The notes: generated by a model not told the origin, from the letters alone. A DNA stretch of 64,000 bases from Bacteroidota bacterium (GCA_029573235.1 JAKQGX010000004.1:1-64000); one strand, 5' to 3'; positions 21,430 to 32,522 are shown, counted from the stretch's first letter. A program made the numbers and translations.

Positions 21430-23826
21430 ATGCAAAACATTATTAAAATAATGCTGCTATTTGGGGTGTTCAATATATACCTTCCCTTAGTAGCACAAAC
21501 CAGCTCTACATTAAAAGGCACCATCAAAGACACGGAAGGAAAAGGAATTGCAGGTGCACTGATTACCATACCCGATATAAAAACCAGTGCCCGCACTGAC
21601 ACATCCGGCAGCTACCAGTTGATGCAACTACCCAAGGGTACTTTCATGGTACAATTTAGCGCTGTCGGTTTTACAACAGAAAACAACCTTATTAGCCTAA
21701 ACGGTGAAACCGTGTATCATGCAGTTCTATCCGAAAACATCATAGAACGAAATGAGGTTGTCGTCACCGGAACCAGCATAGGTACCGAACGACGAAAAAG
21801 TCCAACGCCTATACAAACCATTTCGCTGAAAGAATTACAAGAAAACCCTGCTGCGACGTTAATGGAAGCCTTGACAACGGTGCCCGGTGTTTCGATAACA
21901 GGTACCGGACCTTCTATTGCCAAACCCGTGATACGTGGCTTGGGTGCCAATCGAGTGTTGGTGATTTCGCAAGGAGTACGGCAAGAAGGGCAACAATGGG
22001 GCGATGAGCATGGTATCGAAATAGATGACAACGATGTTTCAGGAGTGGAAATATTAAAAGGTCCGGCATCATTGGCCTACGGCTCTGATGCGTTAGCCGG
22101 CGTGCTGAATATATTGCCTTATGAAGCCATTCCGCAAGGAGAAAGCAAAGGGAAAATAGTATCGAGCTACCAAACCAATAATGGATTGGCAATGTTACAC
22201 GCACAAGCAGGAAGCAATCGCAAGGGTATTGTTTGGCATGCTTCGGGTTCTTTAAAATACGCACATGATTATCGCAATGCTTATGACGGTACTGTTTTTA
22301 ATACTCGATTTAACAACCAAAATTTTGGGGCCGCTATGGGAATTCATAAACCATGGGGATACTCCAAATTGAGTTTCACCTCATACCGACAGACCTTGGG
22401 ACTTGCCGAGGGAGAACGCGACAGTATGGGGCATTTTTTGCAAACTATACGGCAGCACGACACCGAAGCAGTGATAACGGCACCAACGAATAATGGTTAT
22501 GCTATTGCCATCCCTATGCAAAAAATAAATCACCAAAAATGGGTCTGGCAACACAGTCAATATTTCAAAAACCAACACCGTCTTTCAGCGACATTGGGGT
22601 ACCAACAAAATACCCGTAGCGAGTATGAAGACGTGCTGGCACCGCAACATCCCGCCATCCAATTGTTGCTAAAAACTTACAGCTACGACCTCCAATACAT
22701 ATTACCCCAAAACCGGCAATGGAATATCAGTTGGGGTGTCAACGGTATGAAACAAGATAACTTCAATCAAGGTTCAGAGTATTTAATTCCCGATTATCAA
22801 CTATTTGATATAGGCATTTTCACCTTGTTGAGTAAGCAATGGAATGACATGCTATTATCCGGAGGCATCCGCTACGACCACCGGAATTTACAAAGCCGAC
22901 AACTACTGGATGAAGATGACCAAGTGCATTTTCAAGCAATAAAACGAAATTTTTCCAACCTCAGCGGTAGCATCGGGTTCAGCTATTCTTTACCCAACAC
23001 GGTTTTGAAAGTAAACTTGGCATCGGGTTATCGAGCTCCCAACATTGCCGAGCTATCTGCGAATGGAATACACGAAGGTACCTTTCGTTATGAATACGGA
23101 AATCCGGGACTGAAGCCAGAAAGAAGCTTGCAAGCAGACGGAGGTATCGAGTTTAACACGGCACACACACACATCAGTGCTTCTATATTTGTGAATCGAA
23201 TGTATGACTATATCTATCTTCACAAATTGACCAACGCAGCAGGAGATGATTCTATACCCGTATTGAACAATGAAGATAGTTATGCTGCTTTTAGATTTCA
23301 TCAAAACCAAGCCATTACATACGGCGGAGAATTGTACATGGACATGCATCCGCATCCCTTAGACTGGTTGCATGTAGAGCAAGGATTTTCATGGGTACGC
23401 GGGGTGTTCTTACAGGCACCCGACAGTATGCGTAACATTCCTTTTATGCCCGCACCTAAATGGCATATAGGTCTTAGAGCGCAATACAAAAACGGAAAAA
23501 ACAAGTGGCAAGATGCCTATCTAAGAATTTCGTTAGATAATTACTTCGCACAAAACTATATCTACAATGCCTATCATACCGAGACGCCAACACCCGGCTA
23601 TAGCCTGTTACATGCTGGAGTAGGGATGACTTTAGTAAACAAAAAAGCAGCGCCGGTATGTACGTTTTCTTTTACAGTTCAAAACCTATTAAACAAAAGT
23701 TATCAAGACCATTTAAGCCGTTTAAAATACGCTCCGGAGAACTATGCAACGGGCAGACAAGGCATCTATAACATGGGGAGAAATGCCTATATCAGCCTAC
23801 AATTCCCCCTAATTTTTAGTAAATAG
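21430..23826 (+). CDS. TonB-dependent receptor with carboxypeptidase-regulatory-like N-terminal domain
   Basis: LKGTIKDTEGKGIAGALITIPDIKTSARTDTSGSYQL; plug domain RGLGANRVLVISQGVRQEGQQWGDEHGIEIDDNDVSGVEILKGPASLAYGSDALAGVLNI. Confidence 0.95.
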   Translation: MQNIIKIMLLFGVFNIYLPLVAQTSSTLKGTIKDTEGKGIAGALITIPDIKTSARTDTSGSYQLMQLPKGTFMVQFSAVGFTTENNLISLNGETVYHAVLSENIIERNEVVVTGTSIGTERRKSPTPIQTISLKELQENPAATLMEALTTVPGVSITGTGPSIAKPVIRGLGANRVLVISQGVRQEGQQWGDEHGIEIDDNDVSGVEILKGPASLAYGSDALAGVLNILPYEAIPQGESKGKIVSSYQTNNGLAMLHAQAGSNRKGIVWHASGSLKYAHDYRNAYDGTVFNTRFNNQNFGAAMGIHKPWGYSKLSFTSYRQTLGLAEGERDSMGHFLQTIRQHDTEAVITAPTNNGYAIAIPMQKINHQKWVWQHSQYFKNQHRLSATLGYQQNTRSEYEDVLAPQHPAIQLLLKTYSYDLQYILPQNRQWNISWGVNGMKQDNFNQGSEYLIPDYQLFDIGIFTLLSKQWNDMLLSGGIRYDHRNLQSRQLLDEDDQVHFQAIKRNFSNLSGSIGFSYSLPNTVLKVNLASGYRAPNIAELSANGIHEGTFRYEYGNPGLKPERSLQADGGIEFNTAHTHISASIFVNRMYDYIYLHKLTNAAGDDSIPVLNNEDSYAAFRFHQNQAITYGGELYMDMHPHPLDWLHVEQGFSWVRGVFLQAPDSMRNIPFMPAPKWHIGLRAQYKNGKNKWQDAYLRISLDNYFAQNYIYNAYHTETPTPGYSLLHAGVGMTLVNKKAAPVCTFSFTVQNLLNKSYQDHLSRLKYAPENYATGRQGIYNMGRNAYISLQFPLIFSK

Positions 23827-23900
23827 TAATGAGTTTCTATTCCTTCTTGCAGATTTAAAATTTATCTATTACCTTCAACCGTTAAAATTTATTTAAGCTG

Positions 23901-24155
23901 ATGAAATTTCGTTTATCCAAGGTAGGGCTAATGCTTATTACTGTAGTTACTGTAACGGTTTTTAGTTCGTGCACGCAAGAATACAGTTGCCGTTGCACGA
24001 TATCCTATTCAGGGCTTCCCGGGCTGCCGGATACGTTGGTAAAGGAATATCCGGTGCGTGATACGAAAAAGAAAGCTAAGGCGGTTTGCGAAGAAAACTC
24101 CAGCCAAACGGTTACGGATGGAATTACTACAACGGAGAAATGTCTTTTGTATTAA
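23901..24155 (+). CDS. Hypothetical small lipoprotein
   Basis: TVTVFSSCTQEYSCRCTISYSG lipobox, 84 aa. Confidence 0.6.
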   Translation: MKFRLSKVGLMLITVVTVTVFSSCTQEYSCRCTISYSGLPGLPDTLVKEYPVRDTKKKAKAVCEENSSQTVTDGITTTEKCLLY

Positions 24156-24175
24156 TGCCTTAAGTTTGTGCCATC

Positions 24176-25120
24176 ATGCACAAAGCCATTAACACCGACT
24201 CAAAACAACCAATATTCATTACTATTATAGCGATACTGCTGCTACTTACCTTGGCAGCAGTATTTTTATTTTCGGGCATCAGCAAGTTGTTCGCTTTTGA
24301 GCAGCTCATGTGGAATTTCATGGATGTGGGCATCACCCACATGGCGCTTGCTGGTATCTTAGCAAGATTGTTTATTGCTTTGGAGTTACTACTCGGTTGC
24401 TTCCTGCTGTTGCAATTATATTTACGTTCTTTCACCTACCCTGCTGTTATGGCAATGTTGGTTGGCTTCAGCGTGTATCTTATGTTTCTAATCCAAACAC
24501 AAGGCGACAATGGCAACTGTGGCTGCTTTGGAGAGGCTTACGCTATGCGACCATCTGCGGGTATTCTCAAAAATATTGGACTGTTGGGTATCGCTGCGTT
24601 GTTATGGAGGTACTTTCCCGGACGTAGTTATAAAAACAGTATTTACATAGCGATGATGGCTATTATGCTGTCATTGATGACACCTTTTGTGGTTATTCCC
24701 CTCAGTCGGCAATCACAACCTACTGTCACCCAAGCGGACATTAACTTGCAACCCTTGTATGAAGAAGCAGCAAAGCCTACCGTTGACCTACGCAAAGGAA
24801 AGCATATCGTTGCCTTTATGAGCTTGAGCTGCCCACATTGTAAGAAAGCCGCATTTCTTTTTCACATCCTTAAAAAACAACACCCCGAATTACCCTTATA
24901 CATGGTGCTTGCCGGTGATGATGCTGATGAAAAAAACTTTTTTGAAGAAACAAAATCCATGAGTGTGCCACATCTCCGATTCAAGAATATGGATGCCTTT
25001 ATGCAATACGCCAAAGAAGGGGTTCCCGCTATTTTCTACATCAACAATAGCGTGATAGAGCGTAAAGCGAATTATTTTCAATTAGACCCCGGGTATATGT
25101 CCACCTGGCTCAAGCAATAG
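24176..25120 (+). CDS. DoxX/MauE-type membrane protein with C-terminal thioredoxin-like domain
   Basis: FSGISKLFAFEQLMWNFMDVGI, GNCGCFGEAYAM, and MSLSCPHCKKAAFLFHIL thioredoxin-like CXXC. Confidence 0.8.
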   Translation: MHKAINTDSKQPIFITIIAILLLLTLAAVFLFSGISKLFAFEQLMWNFMDVGITHMALAGILARLFIALELLLGCFLLLQLYLRSFTYPAVMAMLVGFSVYLMFLIQTQGDNGNCGCFGEAYAMRPSAGILKNIGLLGIAALLWRYFPGRSYKNSIYIAMMAIMLSLMTPFVVIPLSRQSQPTVTQADINLQPLYEEAAKPTVDLRKGKHIVAFMSLSCPHCKKAAFLFHILKKQHPELPLYMVLAGDDADEKNFFEETKSMSVPHLRFKNMDAFMQYAKEGVPAIFYINNSVIERKANYFQLDPGYMSTWLKQ

Positions 25121-25210
25121 CAACAACACTTATTACACATCACAAGACAGCTATACTACTGTATTTCTAAGAGAAATAAGAACAGGCAATACATCATCAA
25201 GCGCACCAAC

Positions 25211-25732
25211 TTACTGCTTTGTAAGGGTAAACAACAGCGTATAGGCAGGATCGAAATTAGGTTTGAAATTGACATTTAATGTTAGTGTGTTCCCATTCAA
25301 ATTGCCCGACCCGGATATTTGAATAAACTCTGCATTAAAGTCTTGTATGGTAACCGTATTATTCTTTGCAACAGTAGCGTTAAAAGAGGCATTGTTAAGT
25401 GACGAAAGCGAAATGGTATAAGCATTCCCGCTGCCATTGGCAATGATGCAAGTATAATTTTTTATCACACCACTGCTGTCTTGCTTTACGGCATACGTAC
25501 CTACAAAGCGAGCCCTTGTTTCTATCTCGCAGTTAACACCTTCGTAGCCTTGATTGCAGTCGCAAGTACCGGTAGTCAAATCGCATGTGCCATTTACTTC
25601 ACATAAAGGATCACAATTTTTAACCGGAGATTTTATGCATGATTGAGTAGTTAGCAACGTAGCCAATGCCAAGGTAGAAATGTAGAAATATTTTTTCATA
25701 ATGTAAGAAACTTGCCTTGATGATAGTGGCAA
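25211..25732 (-). CDS. Lipoprotein with EGF-like calcium-binding motif
   Basis: CDPLCEVNGTCDLTTGTCDCNQGYEGVNCEIE. Confidence 0.75.
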   Translation of the reverse strand: MPLSSRQVSYIMKKYFYISTLALATLLTTQSCIKSPVKNCDPLCEVNGTCDLTTGTCDCNQGYEGVNCEIETRARFVGTYAVKQDSSGVIKNYTCIIANGSGNAYTISLSSLNNASFNATVAKNNTVTIQDFNAEFIQISGSGNLNGNTLTLNVNFKPNFDPAYTLLFTLTKQ

Positions 25733-25876
25733 TTCGGATTATTTGTTATTGAAATAAAGTATCCAACAAATTTAGGCAATACGAAAACATAATAATAAAT
25801 GAATGTTTATTGTATAACTACTCATTTTATATAAGGATAGGGATATGTTTCTTATCCATGAGTTGTAAAGCGACTA

Positions 25877-26563
25877 CTAGTTGGGAAGCAGGTATTGGCG
25901 AAGGATTTCAATACCTTCAGTAGCCGGCTTTTCTATACGAATGACAGACCTATCGTTGATGGGTGGTATTTTTTTATCAATGACGTATTTGTCCACCATC
26001 GGTGGTACATAATCAACCAAACCAGCGGCTGGATATACGACCAACGAGCTGCCAACCAACACAAATATATCTGCAGACGCTAAAATGGGAATAGCTTCTG
26101 CTATCATGGGTACCGGCTCTTCAAACCAAACGATATTGGGTCGAAGCCTTGCACCATCCGCCGCACGATCGGTAAGTAGCATATCACGGGTAATGGGATA
26201 CACCAATGTGGCATCAGCTTCACTTCTGCATTCTAATATTTTCCCGTGCAAGTGAAGCACATTTTCTGAACCGGCTCTTTCGTGCAAGTCGTCAATATTT
26301 TGAGTAATGATATGCACATCAAAATGCACTTGCAAAGCTGCCAACCCAATATGAGCTGCGTTGGGTTGAGCATTCAATACTTGTTGGCGACGCATATTGT
26401 AAAAATCGAGTACCAACTGAGGGTCGCGCCTCCATGCGCGCGGCGTTGCCACATCTTCAATACGGTGGTTTTCCCAAAGTCCATCACCATCACGAAAGGT
26501 CTGTAACCCGCTCTCCGCACTTATTCCGGCTCCTGTGAGCGCCACTAATTTTTTCATTGTCAT
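25877..26563 (-). CDS. cobB: NAD-dependent protein deacylase (Sir2 family)
   Basis: VALTGAGISAESGLQTFRDGDGLW, ITQNIDDLHERAGSENVLHLHG, VGSSLVVYPAAGL. Confidence 0.93.
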   Translation of the reverse strand: MTMKKLVALTGAGISAESGLQTFRDGDGLWENHRIEDVATPRAWRRDPQLVLDFYNMRRQQVLNAQPNAAHIGLAALQVHFDVHIITQNIDDLHERAGSENVLHLHGKILECRSEADATLVYPITRDMLLTDRAADGARLRPNIVWFEEPVPMIAEAIPILASADIFVLVGSSLVVYPAAGLVDYVPPMVDKYVIDKKIPPINDRSVIRIEKPATEGIEILRQYLLPN

Positions 26564-26746
26564 AGGGTTTCAAAAATACTAAAGTAGCAGCTGAAAATAA
26601 CCGTACCAACAAACGTAAAGTAGCAACAATACTCAACAGGCAGTATCAATGGAGCAAAAAATAAGGTTTTCCACATTTGTACAATACTTCGGGAAAACTA
26701 GACCTATCATTGTAAATTTGCCCTTATCAAAAGTAGGTACTGCACG

Positions 26747-27427
26747 ATGAAATATACGTACTATGGGCAATCTTGTTTTGGATTAGAAATAAACGGCAAG
26801 CATTTGCTTTTCGACCCTTTTATTTCCGACAACCCATTGGCAAAACACATTGATATCCACCAAATAAAAGCGGACTATATTTTCGTATCGCATGGGCATG
26901 GCGACCATGTGGGCGATTTAGTATCGATAGCCAAGCGTACGAATGCCACTGTCGTGGGCGCTTATGAAATAACGGAGTGGTGCTTGCAACAAGGCATTCA
27001 GCAAGTGCATCCTATGAACCTTGGCGGGCAATGGCAATTTCCTTTTGGAAAGGTAAAGTTTGTAACTGCCGTTCATAGCAGTGTCCTTCCTGATGGAACA
27101 TACGGTGGCAACCCAGGCGGTTTTATCCTCACTACAGAAGAGGGAAACCTTTACTACAGCGGCGATACAGCACTCACGATGGATATGCAGCTGATACCCC
27201 GATGGGCAAACCTCGATGTAGCCATACTTCCTGTGGGCGACAATTTCACAATGGGTGCCGATGATGCGATATTAGCTGCGGGCTTTATTCAATGCAAAAA
27301 AATCATTGGGGTGCATTATGACACCTTTGGATATATTAAAATAGACCACGAACAAACCATTAGAAAATTTTCTGATGCCGGTCTGCAATTGACATTGCCG
27401 ACAATAGGTGCAGAAATGATATTGTAA
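26747..27427 (+). CDS. Metal-dependent hydrolase, MBL fold (UlaG-like)
   Basis: MKYTYYGQSCFGLEINGKHLLFDPFISDNP ... FVSHGHGDHVGD. Confidence 0.92.
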   Translation: MKYTYYGQSCFGLEINGKHLLFDPFISDNPLAKHIDIHQIKADYIFVSHGHGDHVGDLVSIAKRTNATVVGAYEITEWCLQQGIQQVHPMNLGGQWQFPFGKVKFVTAVHSSVLPDGTYGGNPGGFILTTEEGNLYYSGDTALTMDMQLIPRWANLDVAILPVGDNFTMGADDAILAAGFIQCKKIIGVHYDTFGYIKIDHEQTIRKFSDAGLQLTLPTIGAEMIL

Positions 27428-27565
27428 CAATTAAAAAGAGAACAAACTGTAATTTGCCTCCTTTACTCTATAGAATACAAACTATATTGCAGTCGGAAGC
27501 AACAAGCGAGCGACCCGAACGGTATATTTTTGATAAAATAACCACATTAGCAACGACAAATTGAT

Positions 27566-28387
27566 ATGGCAAAAATAATAGCAATAGCCAACCAAAAAGG
27601 TGGCGTTGGAAAAACTACTACAGCAATAAACCTAGCTGCTAGCTTGGCAGTATTAGAATATAAAACACTGCTGGTAGATGGCGACCCACAGGCGAATAGC
27701 ACAACCGGTAATGGCTTTGAACTGAAAAACATTCAAGTGAGTCTCTATGATTGTATGGTAAACGAAACACCCGTTAGTCAAGCCATATTAGAAACAGAAA
27801 CACCCAACTTATTCCTACTGCCTTCGCATTTGGACTTGGTAGGTGCCGAGATAGAGCTTATCAATCATCCCAACAGAGAGCACATCATCAAAAACGCCTT
27901 GCAAACCGTAACTCAAGATTATGACTTCATCATCATTGATTGCTCTCCTTCTTTAGGTTTGATAACTGTAAACGCCTTAACCGCTGCGGATAGCGTAGTA
28001 ATACCGGTACAGTGCGAATACTTTGCCTTAGAAGGGTTGGGAAAATTGCTCAACACCATAAAAATCGTACAAGCACGCATAAATACCGGCTTGCAAATAG
28101 AAGGCATCTTAATGACAATGTACGATGGACGTTTGCGCCTCAGCAACCAAGTAGTAGAAGAAATAAAAAATCATTTTGAGGATACGGTGTTCAACACTAT
28201 CATCCATCGCAATACTCGACTAGGAGAAGCCCCCAGCTTTGGAAAACCCGCAATCATGTACGATACAGAAAGTACCGGTGCGGTGAACTACTTGAATTTG
28301 GCTAAAGAAATTCTGCAAAAAAATAACCTTACCAAGATTAAAAACGAAGACAAAGTATTTGAAATAGATGAGCACGAGTCCAAATAA
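27566..28387 (+). CDS. parA: ParA family chromosome partitioning ATPase
   Basis: MAKIIAIANQKGGVGKTTTAINLAASLA deviant Walker A. Confidence 0.95.
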   Translation: MAKIIAIANQKGGVGKTTTAINLAASLAVLEYKTLLVDGDPQANSTTGNGFELKNIQVSLYDCMVNETPVSQAILETETPNLFLLPSHLDLVGAEIELINHPNREHIIKNALQTVTQDYDFIIIDCSPSLGLITVNALTAADSVVIPVQCEYFALEGLGKLLNTIKIVQARINTGLQIEGILMTMYDGRLRLSNQVVEEIKNHFEDTVFNTIIHRNTRLGEAPSFGKPAIMYDTESTGAVNYLNLAKEILQKNNLTKIKNEDKVFEIDEHESK

Positions 28388-29294
28388 CAACAACAACAAA
28401 AAGCAGGCATTAGGTCGCGGCATCAGAGCACTCCTCAATACGATTGACGACGAGATAAACACGCCCGTTGCCGGCACTACAACCGTGGGCAGCAGTAGCA
28501 ACACCATGCCTCGCATTCCTATTGAACAAATAGAAGTAAACCCCAAGCAACCCCGTCGCGACTTTGACGAGCAGGCATTAAAAGAATTGTCGGAAAGCAT
28601 TGTATTGCACGATGTGATACAACCCATAACGGTCGTAAAAATAAGCCCTAACAAGTACCAACTTATTTCGGGAGAGCGTCGTTGGAGAGCCTCTAAAATG
28701 GCTGGATTAAAAGATATTCCCGCCTACATCCGTACGGCAGATGACCAGCAAATGTTGGAAATGGCTTTATTGGAAAACTTGCAACGGGAAGACCTCAACG
28801 CCATTGAAATAGGACTGAGTTATAAACGACTGATGGACGAATGTGACCTTACACAAGAGCAAGTAGCCGACCGTATGAAAAAAGACCGTAGCACGGTAAC
28901 GAACTACATACGGTTGCTGAAACTCCCTCCTGATATTCAAAAATCAGTAAGAGATGGAGCCATAAGTATGGGGCATGCACGCGCCATCATCAGCCTCGAC
29001 CAAATAGACCAACAACTCTATGTACACCGCGAAACAAAAGAGAAAGGACTTTCGGTACGTCAGGTAGAAGCATTGGTAAAAAGTATGCTCACGGAAGGTA
29101 AATCAGTAGATAACGCTACGGTAGCGAAGTCGGGTATTTTACCGCCGGCATATAAAAGAATTGAAGACAATATGGCTTCACACTTTTCTACCAAAGTAAA
29201 GCTAGACCGAAAGAAAAATGGAAAGGGTATTATCCAAATTGAGTTTTATAACGACAACGATTTGGAACGCATTTTAGAAAAAATGAGCTTGTAA
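28368..29294 (+). CDS. parB: ParB/RepB/Spo0J family partition protein
   Basis: IPIEQIEVNPKQPRRDFDEQALKELSESIVLHDVIQPITV, ISGERRWRASKMAGL; 20-bp overlap with parA. Confidence 0.95.
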   Translation: MSTSPNNNNNKKQALGRGIRALLNTIDDEINTPVAGTTTVGSSSNTMPRIPIEQIEVNPKQPRRDFDEQALKELSESIVLHDVIQPITVVKISPNKYQLISGERRWRASKMAGLKDIPAYIRTADDQQMLEMALLENLQREDLNAIEIGLSYKRLMDECDLTQEQVADRMKKDRSTVTNYIRLLKLPPDIQKSVRDGAISMGHARAIISLDQIDQQLYVHRETKEKGLSVRQVEALVKSMLTEGKSVDNATVAKSGILPPAYKRIEDNMASHFSTKVKLDRKKNGKGIIQIEFYNDNDLERILEKMSL

Positions 29295-29356
29295 TAATCC
29301 ATTAATTTAGTTTACACACTCACATTTTTTCATCTGTACTAATCGAAAATCATACT

Positions 29357-29845
29357 ATGAGCATACGTATTCTTGTTACCGGCGGCACCTTCGATAAAGA
29401 ATATGACATGATAAACGGGAAGCTTCACTTCGAAGAAACCCATGTTCCTGAAATGTTGAAATTGGGGCGATGTACCTTGAACGTAGAAATCAGAACAGTA
29501 ATGATGATAGACAGCTTGGAGATGACAGATGCCGATAGAGAATTACTGCTACATAATTGCAAAGCTGCTCCGGAAGATAAAATACTCATCACACACGGCA
29601 CCGATACGATGGCGCAAACCGCCGCTTATCTGGCTAAAGAGCAACTGGACAAAACCATTGTCATTACCGGCGCCATGATACCGTATAAGTTTGGCAGTTC
29701 GGATGGTTTTTTCAACCTGGGAGCCGCTATGGCGTTTTTGCAAACACTGCCCACCGGTGTATATGTAGCCATGAATGGACGCTACTATCATTGGGATAAT
29801 GTAGTGAAGAATAAAAAAACAGGATACTTCGAAGAGCTGTCTTAA
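29357..29845 (+). CDS. Asparaginase domain-containing protein (short, N-terminal-domain-only form)
   Basis: MSIRILVTGGTFDKEYD ... ILITHGTDTMAQTAAYLAKEQLDKTIVITGAMIPYKFGSSDGFFNLGAAMAF. Confidence 0.85.
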   Translation: MSIRILVTGGTFDKEYDMINGKLHFEETHVPEMLKLGRCTLNVEIRTVMMIDSLEMTDADRELLLHNCKAAPEDKILITHGTDTMAQTAAYLAKEQLDKTIVITGAMIPYKFGSSDGFFNLGAAMAFLQTLPTGVYVAMNGRYYHWDNVVKNKKTGYFEELS

Positions 29846-29883
29846 CCACGAAAAGCCACATTAATTAGCCACCATATTATAGT

Positions 29884-29918
29884 GAATGAGGGGTTCAGCA
29901 AAGCTGAACCCCTCATTC
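29884..29918. terminator. Long perfect hairpin between convergent genes (16-bp stem, AAA loop)
   Basis: GAATGAGGGGTTCAGC-AAA-GCTGAACCCCTCATTC. Confidence 0.75.
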
Positions 29919-29936
29919 ATTATAGGGCAATACTAC

Positions 29937-31964
29937 CTAAAATAATTTGTAGCGAATACCAGCATAAAAACTTCTACCCATGATGGGTCCCCAAACCAGT
30001 GATGCATCAAAGTCGGCACTGTATGGATTATCATACGACGTTATCGGATGGTGCTGCATGTAATTGGTGATATTCTCTGCACCCACATAGATGTCCAACA
30101 CTTCTTTAAATGTCTTTGTGATTTGTGCGTTCATCAACACATACGATGGCGAATAATACTCCTTCCGTTGGTTGGCATGGTCATGTCTTGCCGGTACCAA
30201 TTTCGGTCCTATCCATTGAACCGTATAATCAAACTTCCATTGGTTGCGGGTTTCATAGCCAATGTTTGCAAAGGCTCTATGTGCCGACACCAAAGGTTTT
30301 TCCTTTAGTACACCGTTGTAAGTAGTCTTCACATCATACCAGCGATATGCCAGTCGAATGTCTAAGTTGCGGAGTATTTCATAATCTAACTGTGCTTGAA
30401 AACTATGAGCATACGACTTTCCATTTAGGTTATAAAACTCTACAAAATGGGTATCAGAGTAAAGATCTACTACAATCTGATTTTTAAAATCGGTGTAATA
30501 ATAATCAACAGTAAAGGCTCCATCCCTATAATTCAATTGGAATTTTTGTGTAAAGTTCAGCCCGTAATTCCAAGCTACTTCCGGGCGCAACCCATATGCT
30601 TTGCTATCGGATGGATGGCTAATGATAAAGCCTCTACCACTGGCCATATAACCCATATTCTCGGCAAAGATGTTGGCGGTGCGTTGCGCCCTGCCAATAG
30701 ATGCTCTCAAAGCAGACTTGGGAAAGGGAGCATAACGAACGTGTAAACGCGGTGTAACAAAAGCACCAAACAAGTTGTTGTAATCTACACGAAGACCGGC
30801 AACCATATTAAATTTTTCAGAAGCCGTGTAGCTATATTCTGTAAAGGCTCCGGGTACCACTTCTTGTCTTTTGTACAACGAATCGATATAAGCTTCGCGG
30901 TAATTATCTACCATACTGCTCAACCCAAACTTGATAACATGATTGGTGTTTTTGATGATAGATTGATAAATGAGATTGGCATAAAAGCTTTTTTGTATTC
31001 CATCATAATTTGCCAAACCATACTTTGCATCTTGGTTGTGGTACACACCGGATAGTTGTAATCCTATGCTGGTAGCGGGTTTGTTCTGAAATATTCTTGC
31101 CAGTTTTGCCCAGCCTTCTACCCTACGCGTGTCTAGTTCAAAACCCCAAGGCATATTCAACCCTTCTTTCATCCCTTTTTTATAATCCATTTGTCCGCCT
31201 ACGTTGTCGATATATATTCCCTTCACGCCGGCTTGTACCTCCCAACCTTTGGGCGAAAACCAAATCCATCTATTAGCACCTACGAACTGCTTATCCAAGG
31301 GCTGGTCCATAAACCCATCTTTGTTACCATCTATTCTATCCCATTGCGAACGCCCATGAAGAAAGAAGTTGGTCGAAAGGTTGTCGTTTATTTTTATTTT
31401 ATGAACAATGTTTCCTTCGGAACGTGCTTGTGAATTTTGATAGAGGTTAAAATGCCATTTCTCTTCTTTGTCTTCAAAAGGTTTGCGCCATTCAACATTT
31501 ATTTGTCCGGCGACACTTTCAAAACCATTGACTACACTACCGGTGCCTTTACTAAGTTGCATACTTTCTACAAAGGTGCCGGGTGTAAAAGTCAATCCGG
31601 TAATGGAACCCAATCCACGGTTGTCGGGAATGTTTTCGCGAGTGATCGATGTATAGGCACCGGCAAGCCCTAACATCTGAATCTGCTTATATCCTGTTAC
31701 GGCATCGGTAAAACCTACATCAACGGAAGGCGTTGTTTCAAAGCTTTCACTTAGGTTACAACAAGCCGCTTTCAACAATTCTTTGTTGCTTATCTTCTCC
31801 TTTTTCATAGGGTCGTATAAGCTAATGGTTGTCGTTGCTTGCTTTTGACGGATATATACTTCGTCCAAGTCCTTTTCTCTTGTGGTAGTATCTTGTGCGC
31901 TGACAGTAGCCGTAGCCATCCAAATAGCAATCCCTGTCAGCATGTAGCTGTGTATCTTTTTCAT
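29937..31964 (-). CDS. TonB-dependent receptor, likely metal related
   Basis: Plug/barrel features (QIQMLGLAGAYTSITRENIPDNRGLGSITGLTFTPGTFVESMQLSKGTGSVVNGFESVAGQINVEW), terminal aromatic YKLF; adjacent to HMA-domain gene. Confidence 0.9.
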   Translation of the reverse strand: MKKIHSYMLTGIAIWMATATVSAQDTTTREKDLDEVYIRQKQATTTISLYDPMKKEKISNKELLKAACCNLSESFETTPSVDVGFTDAVTGYKQIQMLGLAGAYTSITRENIPDNRGLGSITGLTFTPGTFVESMQLSKGTGSVVNGFESVAGQINVEWRKPFEDKEEKWHFNLYQNSQARSEGNIVHKIKINDNLSTNFFLHGRSQWDRIDGNKDGFMDQPLDKQFVGANRWIWFSPKGWEVQAGVKGIYIDNVGGQMDYKKGMKEGLNMPWGFELDTRRVEGWAKLARIFQNKPATSIGLQLSGVYHNQDAKYGLANYDGIQKSFYANLIYQSIIKNTNHVIKFGLSSMVDNYREAYIDSLYKRQEVVPGAFTEYSYTASEKFNMVAGLRVDYNNLFGAFVTPRLHVRYAPFPKSALRASIGRAQRTANIFAENMGYMASGRGFIISHPSDSKAYGLRPEVAWNYGLNFTQKFQLNYRDGAFTVDYYYTDFKNQIVVDLYSDTHFVEFYNLNGKSYAHSFQAQLDYEILRNLDIRLAYRWYDVKTTYNGVLKEKPLVSAHRAFANIGYETRNQWKFDYTVQWIGPKLVPARHDHANQRKEYYSPSYVLMNAQITKTFKEVLDIYVGAENITNYMQHHPITSYDNPYSADFDASLVWGPIMGRSFYAGIRYKLF

Positions 31965-31988
31965 GTTTGCAAATTCAAGAATGAGGGA

Positions 31989-32333
31989 TTAATGATGGCA
32001 CTCTTCCGTTTTGTAATGACAGCACTTAGGCAGTTTTTCGTAGTCGGCTTCCTTTGCCTCGTAAAGTGGTGTGTTGTGTCCGGCTTTGGCTATGCTTTGT
32101 TGAATAGCTTCAACATTAGTTTTTGCACTGTTATAGACCACTACAATTTTATGGTCGGCTTTGTTCCAATCGGCACGTTTCACCCCTATGATATAGGCTG
32201 CATTTTCGATACGCTTTTTACACATATCGCAATTACCATCTACAGAAAAAGTATCCGTTTTAATATCTCCTTTTGCTTGTGCAGAAGTAATAGCCATAAG
32301 TATGATGGCTATGATAGAAATGAGTTGTTTCAT
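31989..32333 (-). CDS. Heavy-metal-associated (HMA) domain-containing exported protein
   Basis: KTDTFSVDGNCDMCKKRIENAAYIIGVKRADWNKADHKIVVVYNSAKTNVEAIQQSIAKAGHNT. Confidence 0.88.
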   Translation of the reverse strand: MKQLISIIAIILMAITSAQAKGDIKTDTFSVDGNCDMCKKRIENAAYIIGVKRADWNKADHKIVVVYNSAKTNVEAIQQSIAKAGHNTPLYEAKEADYEKLPKCCHYKTEECHH

Positions 32334-32522
32334 CTTTTACGATTTTTTGAATGATTAATATTGCATCTAATATTTGAATGGTTCTAAGGCAACCATTGGT
32401 TAGGTCAATAGATTATTGAGAAAACTTTAGAGAGTTGGGTAGCAAGCCTCCCACATTACCCCTTTGGAAAGCACTATAATAAAAAGCTTAGGTGCATTCA
32501 ATCAATAATCAAACAAGATGTA

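Noticed and set aside
27566-29294. parAB as evidence of a plasmid or of an adjacent origin/parS
   Set aside because: Surrounding genes are chromosomal core, and I found no obvious TGTTTCACGTGAAACA-like parS site in the window
31839-32354. 171-aa plus-strand ORF
   Set aside because: Antisense across the TonB receptor 5' end and the HMA gene; translation is low-complexity and Phe/Cys-rich, spurious
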